In this document: piece after piece, positions 45,301 to 57,609 of the stretch
Numbering within the stretch: the first letter of the stretch is position 1
Layout of the letters: every line of letters starts with the position of its first letter
Notes under the pieces: model-generated
What the model saw: the letters and a program-made list of their open reading frames with translations, nothing else
Databases searched by the model: none
Told to the model about the DNA's origin: nothing
DNA from: Phocoena phocoena
Lineage: Eukaryota > Chordata > Mammalia > Artiodactyla > Phocoenidae
NCBI RefSeq assembly: GCF_963924675.1
Contig: NC_089220.1
Span: 159,315,270 to 159,379,269 of the forward strand
DNA length: 64,000 nt
Direction: 5' to 3'
Program-made: the position numbers and the translations under genes

Positions 45301-46207
45301 CATCAGGTCAGAGCAGAGGACACAGAGTCTCCACCAGCTGCTCCCACCGCCCGGGAGCAGCTGCGATGCCACCCTTTGCTATTGGCAAGCTGAGAGGCCC
45401 AGCAGGCCCCAATGGAGCCCTCACTGCTCTGTCTCACAGGCTGTGGGCCCTGAAGCAAGGCCTGGGAGAAGCTCACGGAGTGACACAGTGAGATAAAGGT
45501 GCAGCCAGTGCCAGCGGTGATTCCTGGCACAGACTCATCCCTCAATAAAGTAGTGCCTAGTGTGCATCTTTCTTCCTGTCCTGCCAAAGGCTCCAGTTGC
45601 ACATATAAAAGATTCTCATTCTGTTCACTTAAAAAAGAACTATAGAAAAAGAATTCTGCCTGCAAGGGCATACCTAATGTATTCAACACCCAGGAAGGAC
45701 CATTTTTTAAAACACTCTCCTCATATGAAAAAATTATTTTCAGTAATACTTATGTAAAAATCCATTATTTTTATGACTTGTTCTTTAGTATCAGAACCAT
45801 CAATTTTAAAATAATACATTTCAACTTTACTGATATTATCCAAATTTAGTTAAACAGTTCATGTATGAACTAAAATTTGCACTTACCAAAGAAAACTACT
45901 ACACCTCCAGGTCTCCGCTGTTTCACCTTTTAAGCAGAAACAAAAGCTCCAAATGGTCACAGAGAATGACAGAATTACAAACCTCAGTAATACCATGATT
46001 GTTCATTTCAAATCTACTGTTTAAATGCAGAAATATACAGGGGTTAAATACACAAAGAATGTCTGAAGCAAGCTGGAACAATTCCAAACTCTTAAAAATC
46101 TTCTCTCAAAATGAATTCACGTAGCTGAATCCCATGCCATGTGTTGGAGGCTACCTGTATAATTAGGAGTCTCTGATTTAACTTCCATGTAGTCTACGAT
46201 ATCTATT
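45301..46207. other. Unique sequence, no gene seen
   Basis: Overlapping frames of 65-128 codons on both strands at 45303-45757 lack domains. AT-rich afterwards. Confidence 0.35.
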
Positions 46208-46223
46208 AAAGGATAAGTAATCA

Positions 46224-46542
46224 GGACTTCCCTGGTGGCGCAGTGTTTAAGAATCCTCCTGCCAATGCAAGGGACACGGGTTCGAGCCCTGGTCTGGGAA
46301 GATCCCACATGCCACGGAGAAACTAAGCCCGTGCACCACAACAACTGGGCCTGCGAGCCACAACTACTGAAGTCCGAGCGCCTAGAGCCCGTGCTCCGCA
46401 GCAAGAGAAGCCACTGCAGTGAGAAGTCCGCCCAACGCAACAAAGAGTAGCCCCCACTCGCCGCAACTAGAGAAAGCACACACACAGCAATGAAGACCCA
46501 ACACAGCCAAAAATAAATTAATTAAATAAATTAATTAAAAAG
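46224..46542 (+). repeat. CHR-family SINE, long type
   Basis: It starts 'ggacttccctggtggcgcag', has B-box region 'gggttcgagccct' and the long body, and ends in an AAATTAATTA-type tail. A perfect 16-bp duplication 'aaaggataagtaatca' is at 46208-46223 and 46543-46558. Confidence 0.96.
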
Positions 46543-46558
46543 AAAGGATAAGTAATCA

Positions 46559-47019
46559 AAAAGTACTTATTTGAGGCTTACGTATATATTGTTAAAACTC
46601 AAGTTACCACAGCAATTATTCAGAACACACACCAACAAAAGATTTTTGTTGGAGGAATATGTTATCACCAACATTCAGAATTACAGGCACAATTCCAGAG
46701 TTTCAGACTTTGCAGACAAACTTTTGGATGGTTTTATTTTACTATTAAATTTCCTACAGACACTGCACCCCTTTATCACCCACACCAGAGCAGACTACTC
46801 CTACCACCCAGTCCTTGGTACACCACTGTCTGCTTCACAGGGTTAAAATGGTACTCAGAAGTTCCAAGCCCATAAAGTAGTTGCGTGCCAAAGAATAATG
46901 GAAAGAGAAAAGTCACAAGAAAACCATCATAAAAGAAAATGAAGTGGAGAAATCTCCTGGTCCCACTTCTAGTCTGACTCCAGCAGACTGTGTGAGACAA
47001 GCTAAGAAGTGTTTCCAGG
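46559..47019. other. Unique sequence, no gene seen
   Basis: AT-rich, frames up to 127 codons on the minus strand (46776-47159) that run into the neighbouring MIR. No domain. Confidence 0.35.
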
Positions 47020-47200
47020 CAGTGCAGTGCAGTGGAGGGACTCAGCACACAGGCTTTGAAGGTTGGCTGCTGCTGTGTGACCCTGGACAAGTCACTTAAT
47101 CTCTCTGGGCCTGTCAGTTTTCTCATCTTCAAGAAGGAGATAAATAATATCTGCCCCATGGAGCTGTTGTAAGGTAATAAAAGGAAAGCAGAATTAAGTG
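47020..47200 (+). repeat. MIR SINE
   Basis: 'ctgtgtgaccctggacaagt', 'cacttaatctctctgggcct', 'ttttctcatcttcaagaagg' and 'gagctgttgtaaggtaataa' are a well preserved MIR 5' half and core. Confidence 0.85.
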
Positions 47201-49417
47201 CTCTGTATATAACAGTCAGCTGTACCTGGGAAATATCCTGAAATTACTGAATCTGGATGATGAATATATAGGGATTCATTATACTATTCCCTTTTGATGC
47301 CCTACACATACTCGCCTCAATGACTGGATGTCGGACTGACTCCAGGCATTCATTACAAAATACAAACATGGGAGCAGTGCTTCCAGATCCAAGCCCGATG
47401 ACCCGAGACTGGTGCCCTGAATCCTTCTGCTCTGCATGGATCACAGCCCAGCAAAAGACACAACAATGATATGAGGACTGTTGCCGAAGGAGGGAAATCC
47501 CCCCAAAAGGCTGAATGAACTGAATGTAATACATACCACAAACGACTCTAAGGCCGGAATTCCGGGGTCAAGCTGGGAAGAAAGCCAGGAACCCCCTTCA
47601 GCACATGCAGGACTTTCAAGCCACCCAAGCCCGGGCAGGTAGGCAGGCAAGGGAGCCTTCAACCAAGCTCACCCTCAAAACACAATGAAAGCCAAGCCAG
47701 TGTCCTTCCCCTGCTCTCCTAAGACACCTCTCGGCCTGCCCGACAGCCTGCCCCACACGCTCCCCACAAAGCTTCCCATGTCTTAACAAGGCTTGCCGGA
47801 TGCTCTTCGCACGCACGAGTGTGGCCTCCTCGGCCCCTGACCTACGAACCAAGCTTGGGCGGGGCCGCCCCACCTCCGCACATCTCCTGGTGCTCCTTCC
47901 TCCAAGTCTTTTCCAAGGTCACCACTTAGCACACCAGCTCCGCCAGTGTCTCACTCACAGAGCAAGCCGAGCGTGGCTACAAACTAACACTGTCCATAGG
48001 AAGCAGGAGGCCTGAGGGCCGGGGCCCACTCCTGGCTAACCTAGGACTTCAGACTGGCAGGTGTGAGTCTCACTTTCCACACCTATAAAACTGGGTAGTA
48101 ATCCTGCCTCCCTACCGAACTAGAAAGATCTTGGTGAGGATCAGAATGGGCGGGACATGGGACAGCACTGCTGCAAGTTGTGACGCCCACACACGCTGCA
48201 GTTCCCTGAGGTGGAAGCCCCTCCTAACACCCCGCCCTGCTCTCTGCCCTCTTTCTGGCTCCCTTCCGTCTCTGCCCTAAAGGCTTAGATCACTACAAAC
48301 AAACCAAAAAAACCCCCAGCTCTCCTCAGTATATGTATACCACACCCTAGCATAAAATGGAGTAACAAAGGACTTCTAGGGAGTCACCATAAAAATAGGT
48401 TAACACCAGGCAAAATCTCTTATGCTGTGAAACAATGAATATCACACATCTTATCACAACCCCCAAGACCAACAGCTGGGGTTCCCTTTCAACTTCTGAG
48501 CCCTCTGGAAGAAGGGAGTATTTTGATCACACCACAGAGAATCTGCTTACAAAGGAAAGCGGCTTCTCCCACTGAAAACAACCCTGGTAATAACGAAGAG
48601 CTCAGAAGCCAAGCAGACGTCGATTCTGAAAAATCTAAATATAGCAACAGTCACCTCCAGGTTAATTATCCAAATATCAGGGTTAGGATAAAGCGTACCA
48701 AAAAAACTCTTCCAACTCTTTAAGGTAATGGCTCCAATACTCATAAACTTTTTGTCATCACATTAAAAACAAAAACAAAAAACAAAATAAGTAAATACAC
48801 TGCTTAAAGTGCTGAGAAACCAGGTCTTAATGGAGAAATGGATCCAGGTGGAACTCAGCCTCCTGCGGCTACTCAGCCTCCCATGTCCCAGCTGCCCCCT
48901 CCCTGCACTAGCACCTGAGTTCCCTGTGCACATCCAAATGGACACGTGGGCCAATTCCTGGAAAGAGGTGACGGTTGGAAACCACACATGCTCCGGCTGC
49001 CTGAAACGTCTTCATGAGCTCAAACGTCACCGCAGAAACCCCTGAGACTAAGTAAACAGCCAAATGCCAAATTCTGCAGTTATCTCATGCCCTTGGGGAA
49101 AATGTCATTCACCATCAAAGTTACCAAGAAAGCACTAAAAGATGAACCACACATCCCATAAAGCAGCCTCCTTCCTTTTAGCATCCAGCACAACAGGTAG
49201 CTATTTAACGTGACCTCCCCCAGTACAAACCCACAGGAGTTCATGCATTAATCCCATATGAATCAATGTCCTTACTCTCTCTGGGACACTGTGCCCAAGG
49301 CTGAAGATGAAGAAATAAGAGCCTGGATCAAAGAAGACAGAGCTATAAATAAAGCATTGTAACACAAGACAATAATACCAGTTGATGTATGTACTTAACA
49401 CCTACTATGTGCTAGTC
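47201..49417. other. Unique sequence, no gene seen
   Basis: About 2.2 kb. 48040-48140 has a weak MIR-like phrase ('cctataaaactgggtagtaa'), and 49385-49415 has 'cacctactatgtgctag', probably a MIR scrap cut by the hAT element. Frames of 62-96 codons lack motifs. Confidence 0.35.
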
Positions 49418-49504
49418 CAGCAGGCCTCAAAATGTGGTCCCTGAAGCCCCCAAGAAGCTTTCAGGGGGTCTGAAACCATCTGTATTGTAATACAAAGAAT
49501 TTTT

Positions 49505-50772
49505 TGCCTTTTCATTGTATTGACTTTTGCAGTAATGGTGCAAATGCAATATTGGTTAAAACTGCTGACGCCCCGGCACAAATCAAGGTAGCGACACCAA
49601 ACTGTACCAGTAATTCTTGTATTTTTCCCCTCACGCACTCACAGAAAGGGGGGAAAGAAAAAATAAAGGCCAGTTTCACTTAAGAATGCCCTTGATGAAA
49701 CAGTAAAGATAATTAATTTTACTAGACCTCTACCCTTAAGTAAATATCTTTTTAATATTCTATGTGATGAAATGGCACGTATTTCAATGGTCACCTTGAG
49801 AAAAAGCTCTTAAGCATGTGGCAATTGAGTTGTAAGCTAAACTAGCCATTTTTTCATAGAATATCATTTTTACCTGAAAAAAAAAATGACAAACTATAGT
49901 TATTCAGACTTGCCTATCTGTTATGTTAATATTTGAAGAGAGCCTGTTAACTTCAAATCTGCATTGATAATGGTATAAAATTTGAGCTTTCACTTAGAAG
50001 TCAGAACTCTAGAAACTCATGTCTGCCACCGTAACCTTGATGATTTCTAATCGTCAAGACTTTTCTGATGAGATCACAGGTGAGTCAAGTGTAATTTTAT
50101 TTTTATTTTTTTAAATTAATTAATTTATTTATTTTTGGCTGTGTTGGGTCTTCGTTGCTGCACGCAGGCTTTCTCTAATTGTGGCGAGCGGGGCCTACTC
50201 TTCATTGCGGTGCACAGGCTTCTCATTGCAGTGGCTTCTCTTGTTGCAGAGCACCGGCTCTAGGTGCGTGGGCTTCAGTAGTTGTGGCTCAGGGGCTCTA
50301 GAGCGCAGGCTCAGTAGTTGTGGCGCACAGGCTTAGCTGCTCCGTGGCATGTGGGATCTTCCCAGACCAGGGCTCAAACCCATGTCCCCTGCATTGGCAG
50401 GCAGATTCTTAACCACTGTGCCACCAGGTAAGTCCTGAGTCAAGTGTAATTTTAGATAGATTGATAGAGGTGAGTGAAGTGTAATTTTAGGTAGACAGAC
50501 AGAGAGATAGATGGATGGATGAAATATGACAATATTTAAAAGATCTGCATAACTTGGTAAACCAATATTTTCCAGATGATCAAAGCATGATGTTACAAAA
50601 CTTTGGATGGGTAAAAGATCCATTCAAAGTACAAGCTAGATCAATACATTTTAATGTAACAGAATAAATGGTTTCAGATTCCACATTGCAACTAACCTTC
50701 AGTAAACTACCACCTGTCAAGTTTTGGTATAGTATCAAAGAATATCCACATTACATTAAGAAAATGGCTATA
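49505..50772 (+). pseudogene. hAT-family transposase pseudogene
   Basis: The product would have been a DNA transposase with a BED-type N terminus and RNase H-like catalytic core closed by a hAT dimerisation region. Only the later part of the core and the start of the C-terminal region are visible. Recognisable blocks lie at 49505-49590 (a TDGAKAM-like block, degraded), 49670-49760 (NVLDEAVKIINF-like), 49840-50060 (region ending 'gacttttctgatgagatc') and 50542-50772. There are several frame changes and stops, a loss between the blocks near 49770, plus the SINE insertion. No intact frame over 70 codons survives. Confidence 0.65.
50100..50435 (-). repeat. CHR-family SINE, long type, inside the hAT element
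   Basis: Window strand begins with a TTTA/AATT-rich tail complement and ends 'gccaccaggtaagtcc'. The B box is the complement of 'gggctcaaaccca'. A perfect 19-bp duplication 'tgagtcaagtgtaatttta' is at 50081-50099 and 50436-50454. A third, one-mismatch copy of that motif at 50471-50489 comes from an older local duplication. Confidence 0.96.
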
Positions 50773-50784
50773 GGAAAAATACAG

Positions 50785-52605
50785 TCTCACCATTAACATC
50801 ATACTCAACGGTGAAAGGTTGAAAGCTTTTCCTCTACAATCAGGAACAAGACAAGGGTGCCTACTCTCAACATTCCTATTCAACACAGTCCTGGAAGTCC
50901 TAGGCAGAGCAATCAGGCAAGAAAAAGAAAAGGCATCAAACTTGAAAAGGAAGAAGTAAAACTGGCTCTATTTGCAGATTACATGATTTTTATATATAGA
51001 AAGTCCTAAAGAGTCCACCAAAAACCATTAGATATAATCAACAAATTCAGTAAAGTTGCAGGATACAAAGTTGACACACAAAAATAAGCAGCATTTTCTA
51101 TACTAACAATGAATTATCTGAAAAAGGAATAAAGAAAACCCATTTTCAATAGCATCAAGAAGAATAAAATTCCTAGAAATAAATTTAACCAAGCAGGTGA
51201 AAATCTTCTACACTGAAAACTACAGGACATTGATGAAAGAAATCTAGAAGACACAAATAAATAAAAGGGTGTTCCATGTTCATGGACTGGAAGAATTAAT
51301 ATTGTTAAAATGTCCATACTACCAAAAGCCATCTATAGATTCAATTCAATCCCTATTCAAGATTCCAAAGGCATTTTTTACAGAAATAGAAAAAATGCCT
51401 AAAATGTATGTGAAACCACAAAATATCCCAAATAACCAAAGCAATCCTGAGAAAGAAGAACAAAGTGGGAGGCATCTCACTTCCTGATTTCAAGCTATAT
51501 TATAAAGCTATAGTAATCAAAACAGTATGTACTGACATAAAACCACATGCATACAGTAATGGAACAGAATCAGGAGCCCAAAAATAAACCCCTGCATATA
51601 CAGTCAACTAATATTTCTCAAGGGATTCAAGCATAAACAATGGAGAAAGGACAGTTTCTTCAAAAATGATGCTGAAAAGCTGGATATTCATAAGTAGAAG
51701 AATGAAACGAGACCCCTATCTTACATCACTCACAAACATAAACTCTAAATGGATTAAAGACTTAATGTAAGACCTGAAACCATAAAACTCCTAGAAGAAA
51801 ACATAGAAATAAAGCTCCCTGACATGGGTCTTGGCAATGATTTTTTGGATATAACACCTAAAGCACAAGCAACAAAATAAAAAATAAACAAGTGGAACTA
51901 CATCAAACTAAAAGATTCTGCACAGCAAAAGAAACAATCAAACATGAAAGACAACCTACAGAATAGGAGAAAATACCTGCAAATAACACATCTGATAAGG
52001 GGTTAATATCCAAAACATATAGAAGAATTCAGTAACAACAACAAGAAAATACCCCAATTAAAAATTGGCAAAGGACCTAAATAGACATTTTTCCAATGAA
52101 GACATACAGATGGCCAATAGGTACACAAAAAGGTGTTCAACATCATTACACATCAGAGAAATGCAAACTAAAACCACAATGAGATATCACCTCGTGCCTG
52201 TTAGAAAGGCTATCATCAAAAAGATAAGAGATGCTGGTGAGAATGTGGAGAAAAGGGAACCCTTGTGCACTGTTGTGGGATTGTAAATTGGTACAGCTAC
52301 TATGGAAAACAATATGGAGGTTCCTCAAAATATTAAAAATAGAACTACCATATGATCCAGAAATTCTACTTCTGGATACACATCCAGAGAAAAAGAGAAC
52401 ACACTGTTGAAGAGATACCTGCAACCCAATGTTCATAGCAGCACTATTTACAATAACCAAGACATGGAAACAAACCAAGTGTCCACTGACAGATGAATGG
52501 ATAAAGAAGCTGTGACATATATAAAATGAAATACTACCAGAAAAAGGAAGGAAGTCCTGCCTTTTGCTACAGCATGGAAAGACCACAAGGGCAATTATGC
52601 TACTT
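50785..52605 (+). pseudogene. Old L1 ORF2 relic (reverse transcriptase to C terminus)
   Basis: About 1.8 kb that aligns in order with L1 ORF2 from the RT domain: 'caatcaggaacaagacaagg' (QSGTRQG block), then 'ctctatttgcagattacatg', which encodes LFADYM where active RTs have F/Y-A-D-D. The second catalytic Asp is therefore Tyr. Downstream are blocks matching [16 protein letters not shown] and EKMW regions, ending near 'gaaagaccacaagggcaatt' at 52602. Many frameshifts and stops. It abuts the hAT transposase relic, so it either inserted into it or both were joined by deletion. Confidence 0.85.
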
Positions 52606-52890
52606 TTACTGTACCTCTGAAACTCTAAAGGGTGACTTTTGAATCCGTCTCTCCAAGTCTGTGCTATGACAGATGCACGGAGAGGAGCTTAATAAGCACA
52701 GGAAGTGCAGCACTCTGTCTGCCTGCTGGTGCCTGTCATAGGCAGTCTTTTATGGGAAACCAAGAAGCACAGAAGAGACAACAGAAGAAAGAGAGATACT
52801 ATGGATGAAAGTGAAGGAGAGATGAAAGAGTAGAAAAGTGGGCAGGAACCACAGGAAATGAAAGGAGAAGGGCCCCACACTTGGGATTGC
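52606..52890. other. Unique sequence
   Basis: Short purine-rich spacer between two L1 relics, no gene seen. Confidence 0.3.
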
Positions 52891-52894
52891 ACAC

Positions 52895-53085
52895 AATGTC
52901 ATCGCTGGGGACTGGCTTCTTTCACTTAGCCCAGTACTCTGGAGATGCACCCAGGGTGTTACATGTGCAGGTAGTTTGTTCCTTCTGATTGCTGTGTAGC
53001 ATTCCATAATGTACTCATTGACCTGTTTAAAGACGTCTGGGTGGTTTCCAGTTTGGGGCTCTTCCAAATAAAGCTTCTATGAACA
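52895..53085 (-). repeat. Old L1 ORF2 C-terminal fragment
   Basis: The minus strand reads through 'aatgagtacattatggaatg' and 'ctacacagcaatcagaagga', with IMECYTAIRRNK-like translation, the L1 ORF2 3' region. The 105-codon minus frame 52750-53067 contains this and is not a host gene. Confidence 0.7.
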
Positions 53086-53087
53086 CT

Positions 53088-53147
53088 CGGAAGGAAGGAA
53101 GGAAGGGAGGGACGGAGGGAGGAAGGGAGGGAAGGAGGGAGGGAGGG
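53088..53147 (+). repeat. (GGAA)n/(GGGA)n purine tract
   Basis: Purine-only run of GGAA and GGGA units with two C-free interruptions except one 'gac', adjacent to the L1 relic end. Confidence 0.95.
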
Positions 53148-54439
53148 GCACTGACCTATCCACAGTCCTTCCCTGGAGCTTTTCCACTTCCTTTCTTAAA
53201 ATCTGAACCCTCATTCTTAACCCTTATTCTTTTCTGTCGAATGACAAGCATCAGAGTACCTGCTCAGCATCACTTTGTAACAAGTGCTGACAATTCGCTT
53301 TTGTCTCCTTTGCATCCTGGTTTTAACAATCCAAATCTCTTCCATGGACAATGACTTCATTTTCTCATAGCATACTAGACTTCTAGTGTGCTATGAACAT
53401 AAACCGTTTCAGAATGCATATCTGACAAACCAATAAACACTTCACAAAGATCAAAGTTGCATCACCATTCAATGAGGGGCTTCCCACTGGCTCAATTATG
53501 AAACACCACCCCATCTGCACCTGCAAAACATTTCAACACAATCTCTAGGTTACAAATGTCATTTATCACTAGCCTCTATGTCATGAGACATATTTTCAGC
53601 ACTAAAACTGAATGTGCACTCATTCGTCACAAAGACGGATGAGAGCTAAAACCCAGTGTGACTGGCTATGGAGATGAACAGAATAGAATACTCTTTTAAA
53701 ATATTTATATTGGTTTCTCGAGTTCTCATAGAAAAAGCTTCTTTTCCTGTTTCCCTGTTAGGAAACATCTGTATTCCTACAGAGAAAATGGAAGGATCAG
53801 CTATCCTGCAACAATGTCAAATACATTAAAAATTAACAAGAAAAAATTAACCCCATGGTAATATTCCTTCTCTGGTTTCATAAGCTATATAATATGTATA
53901 CTTCACACAGCTGCCCTACTAAATGTCTAAGCCTCAGCATTTGTTCTGAAAAGGAAAGGGCTGAAAATAAATCATTTCAAGATGCCCAGGGTTCTATGGG
54001 CAAAGACAAAGCAGAGCAACTTTAATGGGGGAAACTTTAATTTTATAAGCTGCATCTCTTGCCATAAATGTTATAAATATCTAATTATGTGCTACTCCCA
54101 ACTAGTTGCCAATCCAAAAAAAAAAACCTGTAAAAATGATGTCATCACTATGTGTACACTACTTTGCTAGAATAAATATGTGCTTCCTTCTATGCAATCA
54201 CCAGGAAAACAACGAAACCACTATTCGCATAGGGCACTTCACGAAACAAGTTAACACAGTCATAAAGAGCATCCACTACCTCTTTACTACACGACGTGCA
54301 CAGCCGTGGGATTGGAAGTTCAGAGCAGAATCCCGCATCCTTGCCCGCAGTGCACTGAGGAGGAGGGGGCACACTCACCCGCTCTCCTCTACCTCGTCAT
54401 CTCTCCCGAGGTTCAGCCAAATGCTGTCGGGAAGCAAGG
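53148..54439. other. Unique sequence, no gene seen
   Basis: AT-rich single-copy sequence, frames of at most 135 codons without motif. Confidence 0.4.
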
Positions 54440-54640
54440 AATCTGTTATTAACAACTGTAGTGTGGACTACAGAGCACTTACTGTGTGCCAGGCCTGGGC
54501 CCCCCATCCCTAAAAAGTAGGTTTCATGATCCCCACTTTGTAGGTTAATAAGGTGACAGGATGTAACCACCCCACGCCACACCCAGGGAGACGCAGAGCC
54601 AGGATTCAAACTCAAGTCAGCCCAACTCAGGCTTATCCTC
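54440..54640 (+). repeat. MIR SINE
   Basis: 'gcacttactgtgtgccaggc', 'ttcatgatccccactttgta' and 'agagccaggattcaaactca' form a clear MIR core to 3' end. Confidence 0.85.
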
Positions 54641-55225
54641 TGATATTTACATACATTTTCTTATTACATTTTATTACAGTTAAAATTATTCCTGGATTTA
54701 AAAATCCTTTCAGTTATAACCTAGCAGAGGAAATAAAAGCATGACTAAAAATAACCATAATTTTAAGAAATGTGTTTCTATTCTCTATGGGATGAGATCT
54801 ACAGTTAACCAACACCTAATGAGCACAGAGGAGGAAGGCGGAGCAGGAAAGGGTCATTCCGGCCAAGGCCTGAGCCAGCATGAGCAAAGGCACGTCATCG
54901 GCAAACAGCCGGGCCTGTTGAGAGAATGACACACGGGACAGGGGGTCCTCAAAGGCAGACGAGCGATGGCCTGGGCACCACGGAAGGCACCGGGCTCACG
55001 CCTGAGACGGTGAGTCACCTAAGCTTTGTGAAGAGAAGAGGATAACACAAGACAGACCTTTCCAAGACTAATCTCTGCAGAATCAGTGCAAGCTATCCCA
55101 CGCACGCTGCTACCAGTGAGACTCCTCTCCTACCGACAGAACCCAGCACTGCCGCCTGCCTCCGCCCTCTCCTTCTTCCTGACTGTCAGAGGCAACGGAG
55201 TCCCTGGGGGAACCCCATCCCTTCC
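54641..55225. other. Mostly unique; weak L2-like part
   Basis: 54820-55010 ('cattccggccaaggcctgag', 'catgagcaaaggcacgtcat') resembles the reverse complement of an L2 segment ('gcatgtgcaaaggccctgag'). No gene seen. Confidence 0.35.
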
Positions 55226-55253
55226 CTCCTCCTCCTCCTCCTCCTCCTCCTCC
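55226..55253 (+). repeat. (TCC)n microsatellite
   Basis: Nine uninterrupted CTC/TCC triplets in pyrimidine-rich sequence. Translated as Ser repeats in a 61-codon frame that is not credible as a gene. Confidence 0.95.
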
Positions 55254-55439
55254 ACCACGATCGCTCTTTAAATTATTCTGAATCTTCTTCCCCTCTATAC
55301 CAGCTCCATCCTCTGGGCCTTCAAAACACCTAAGAATCTGTCATTTGTGGGGGAGGGGGGGGAATAAATAAATAAAACCTGCCTTTTCATTTTCAAATCT
55401 CACAAATGAGTGGTCTGGCCCCCCACTGCTGAGCAATTT

Positions 55440-55780
55440 AACTTCTGTTCCCACTGAAATCTTTACAGAACACACCAAACTGCCATCCTTCGCTCATCAA
55501 ATGCAATGGAACCCCCTCGGTCTTCACCCACTTGCCTGAACACTCAGTATTGCTGATCATCCTCTTCGTCTTGAAGTTGTTTCTTCCTTGGACCTCTGTG
55601 GCTGCCTCTTCTGGTTCTTGTCCTAACTCTGACCACCCTTTTCCACTCGACTTCCAAACCGGGTGGGTGCTGCATCCCCACGTCCCGTCCCGGGCCCTGC
55701 AGTCTACGCCATGGGAACACTTACAACATCTCTGCCCTGTCCTTACCCTCCTCAGCTCGAGCCCCACATTTAAAACTGTG
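55440..55780 (+). repeat. L2 LINE fragment (ORF2 region)
   Basis: 'ctcatcaaatgcaatggaac', 'acactcagtattgctgatca', 'tcctcttcgtcttgaagttg' and 'tttcttccttggacctctgt' match the L2 RT-region order ('...gttgatcactccctcctccttgaaac...'). The antisense 131-codon frame 55438-55833 is a chance frame. Confidence 0.6.
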
Positions 55781-55859
55781 CGGAGGATGAAAAAACAGGT
55801 CCCAACTGGGACAGACTTAGTTTGAAAAGGCAAGGTGAGATGTTTAGAAAAGAAGGCAG

Positions 55860-56230
55860 AAGTGAAATTGTGGAAAGCCTCCCAGGTCAGGGAGGGTCAG
55901 CGAAGGTCACTGAGGAGGAAGGGACTCTTCAAACTGGCATTTGCAGGTTAGCCTGGCAGGGTGGTGAAGGATGGGTCTTGAAAGCAGAGGGGCCCAAGGA
56001 GACCACTGAGTCCAGCCTTAAGAAATGAGAGCAGGAGCGACTGTGGCGACAGTGGCAACAGAAAGGAAGAGGAGGTCCCCTCTCACCAGTCCGCCATCAC
56101 TAACCAGGTTCCATGTTTCCTCCTGCGTCTCCTCGGCAACGCTGGGCAGTGCTGTTACCGACATCATCCACATACAGTCCCTGCTGTGAAGGGACACACA
56201 GGCTAGGTGGGGATGACAAGAAAAGATGTC
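55860..56230 (-). repeat. L2-type relics
   Basis: 'ggtcagggagggtcagcgaa', 'caaactggcatttgcaggtt' (55890-55950) and 'acatacagtccctgctgtga' (56170-56190) match the reverse complement of L2 3' segments. Their order is not that of one copy, so at least two relics are present. Confidence 0.5.
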
Positions 56231-57600
56231 CAGCCTTTTAAAAAAAAAAACCTCACAGAACAAAAAGTGAAATAAGCTATCTGAGAGGCAATCAACAATG
56301 AACAGAGTTTAAGAGCTTCTATCCAAAGTAGTAACACTACCTGGCCAAGTCTCCAGATAACCAACCACACAGCAATAGAAACAGAAGATCGCTGATCATT
56401 ATCATGCAATGTCTATAACTAGCTAAGTTAGAACAACGTTCAACTGAGGCTTCATAACCAGCCCACTTCTAGGCACACACCAAATACATATAAATGCCCA
56501 AAGAATATGGGTAGGGTGAAAGACAGAATTCACCTCCCCTCTATGAGCATATGGCCTCAACAGTGAAATCTCGGGGTTGTAGTGAGGCTTGTAGGAGCTA
56601 AGGCTTTAGGGCAAATCATGTGAGCAATTTACTGAAAACACATATTCCACAGTTCCATCCTTGCAAATTCTGATTTAGAAATCTATTTTCAAATAGCCAT
56701 CCAGGGAATTCTGATCCAGAACAGTGTACCAGTCACCCTTTTAAATGCTCTCAGAAGTGGTCTGCCAAGCCTAGAGTAACACAAGTCAGAATTCAAATGC
56801 ACTTTATTAAGATATTTGGTCACCTCTAATCTAGTAAAAATACTGATTTCTCTGGGGTCCAATTTGTGAAACTCACACGAATGTGATAACGTGCAGAAGC
56901 AGAAAAATACTCCATCACACATCAGTAGGCTTCATCTCAGAAACACACCTCAATTGCAAATTTTTATATATGTTGAGCTCACCTAAGTCGGTTCAGAACA
57001 CTAATAAAAATCCTGTGAAAATCTCAGGCAAGAAAAATTTAATAGAGGAAGGCCCAATGGAGCAGTCTTCTCAAATGGGTATATTAAGCTATAAAACAAA
57101 GAATGCTGTCCACCATCCAGTTCTACCTACAGTACACCATGAAAGGAATTCAGGGTGAAGATCAGGAATGAGGCACTCCATGTTCTGGGAAAACAGGCAG
57201 AACAGCCCTCACACAGGTATTTTTAGGAGAAAATTTTATGAACACAGATGCTGGCATCTTCCCATACTTAGAAAAGCACTAAAATCATTAACATAGATAC
57301 CTGTTGCTCGTGACTAGCAGCAACTTCTACTGAGAGGCGTGCCTGATTACACACACCCTTCACCAAAATCACACACGTGCGTGTCTCTGTGGAGCAGGCC
57401 CTCAGAGCTATCCAAGAAGCTGTCTGCCAGGCTGCAGTCCTTAATGGGACCACCCCCCCCAATCAAACTGAAACTCACAGCTCTAACGCTGTGCGTTTTT
57501 CTTTTTTAAGTCAACAAAGCCAAGAATTTATTCTCTTATATTTTCATAACTCTTTCCCATAAAAAAATTGATTGGAATTTCTTCTGTGTTTTCTGAAAGC
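56231..57600. other. Unique sequence, no gene seen
   Basis: AT-rich single-copy sequence. 56655-56745 has a weak hAT MITE-like phrase ('cagggaattctgatccagaa'). Frames of 61-91 codons lack motifs. Confidence 0.35.
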
Positions 57601-57609
57601 AAGAATCCA

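Larger units (their letters stand above)
49418..50780 (+). mobile_element. Decayed hAT transposon with transposase fragments
   Basis: The left end 'aaatgtggtccctgaagccc' and 'caagaagctttcagggggtc' resembles a hAT terminal region. From about 49505 the sequence follows a hAT-Tip100/Zaphod-like transposase (related to domesticated ZBED5/FAM200-type proteins), as remembered. The best-preserved frame begins near 50542 and reads HNLVNQYFPDDQSMMLQN, then GWVKDPFKVQ; a TAA at 50665-50667 follows a small deletion, then DSTLQLTFSKLP. Stops and indels elsewhere show it is dead. A CHR SINE interrupts it at 50100-50435, and old L1 sequence begins at about 50785 where its C-terminus should be. Confidence 0.75.
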
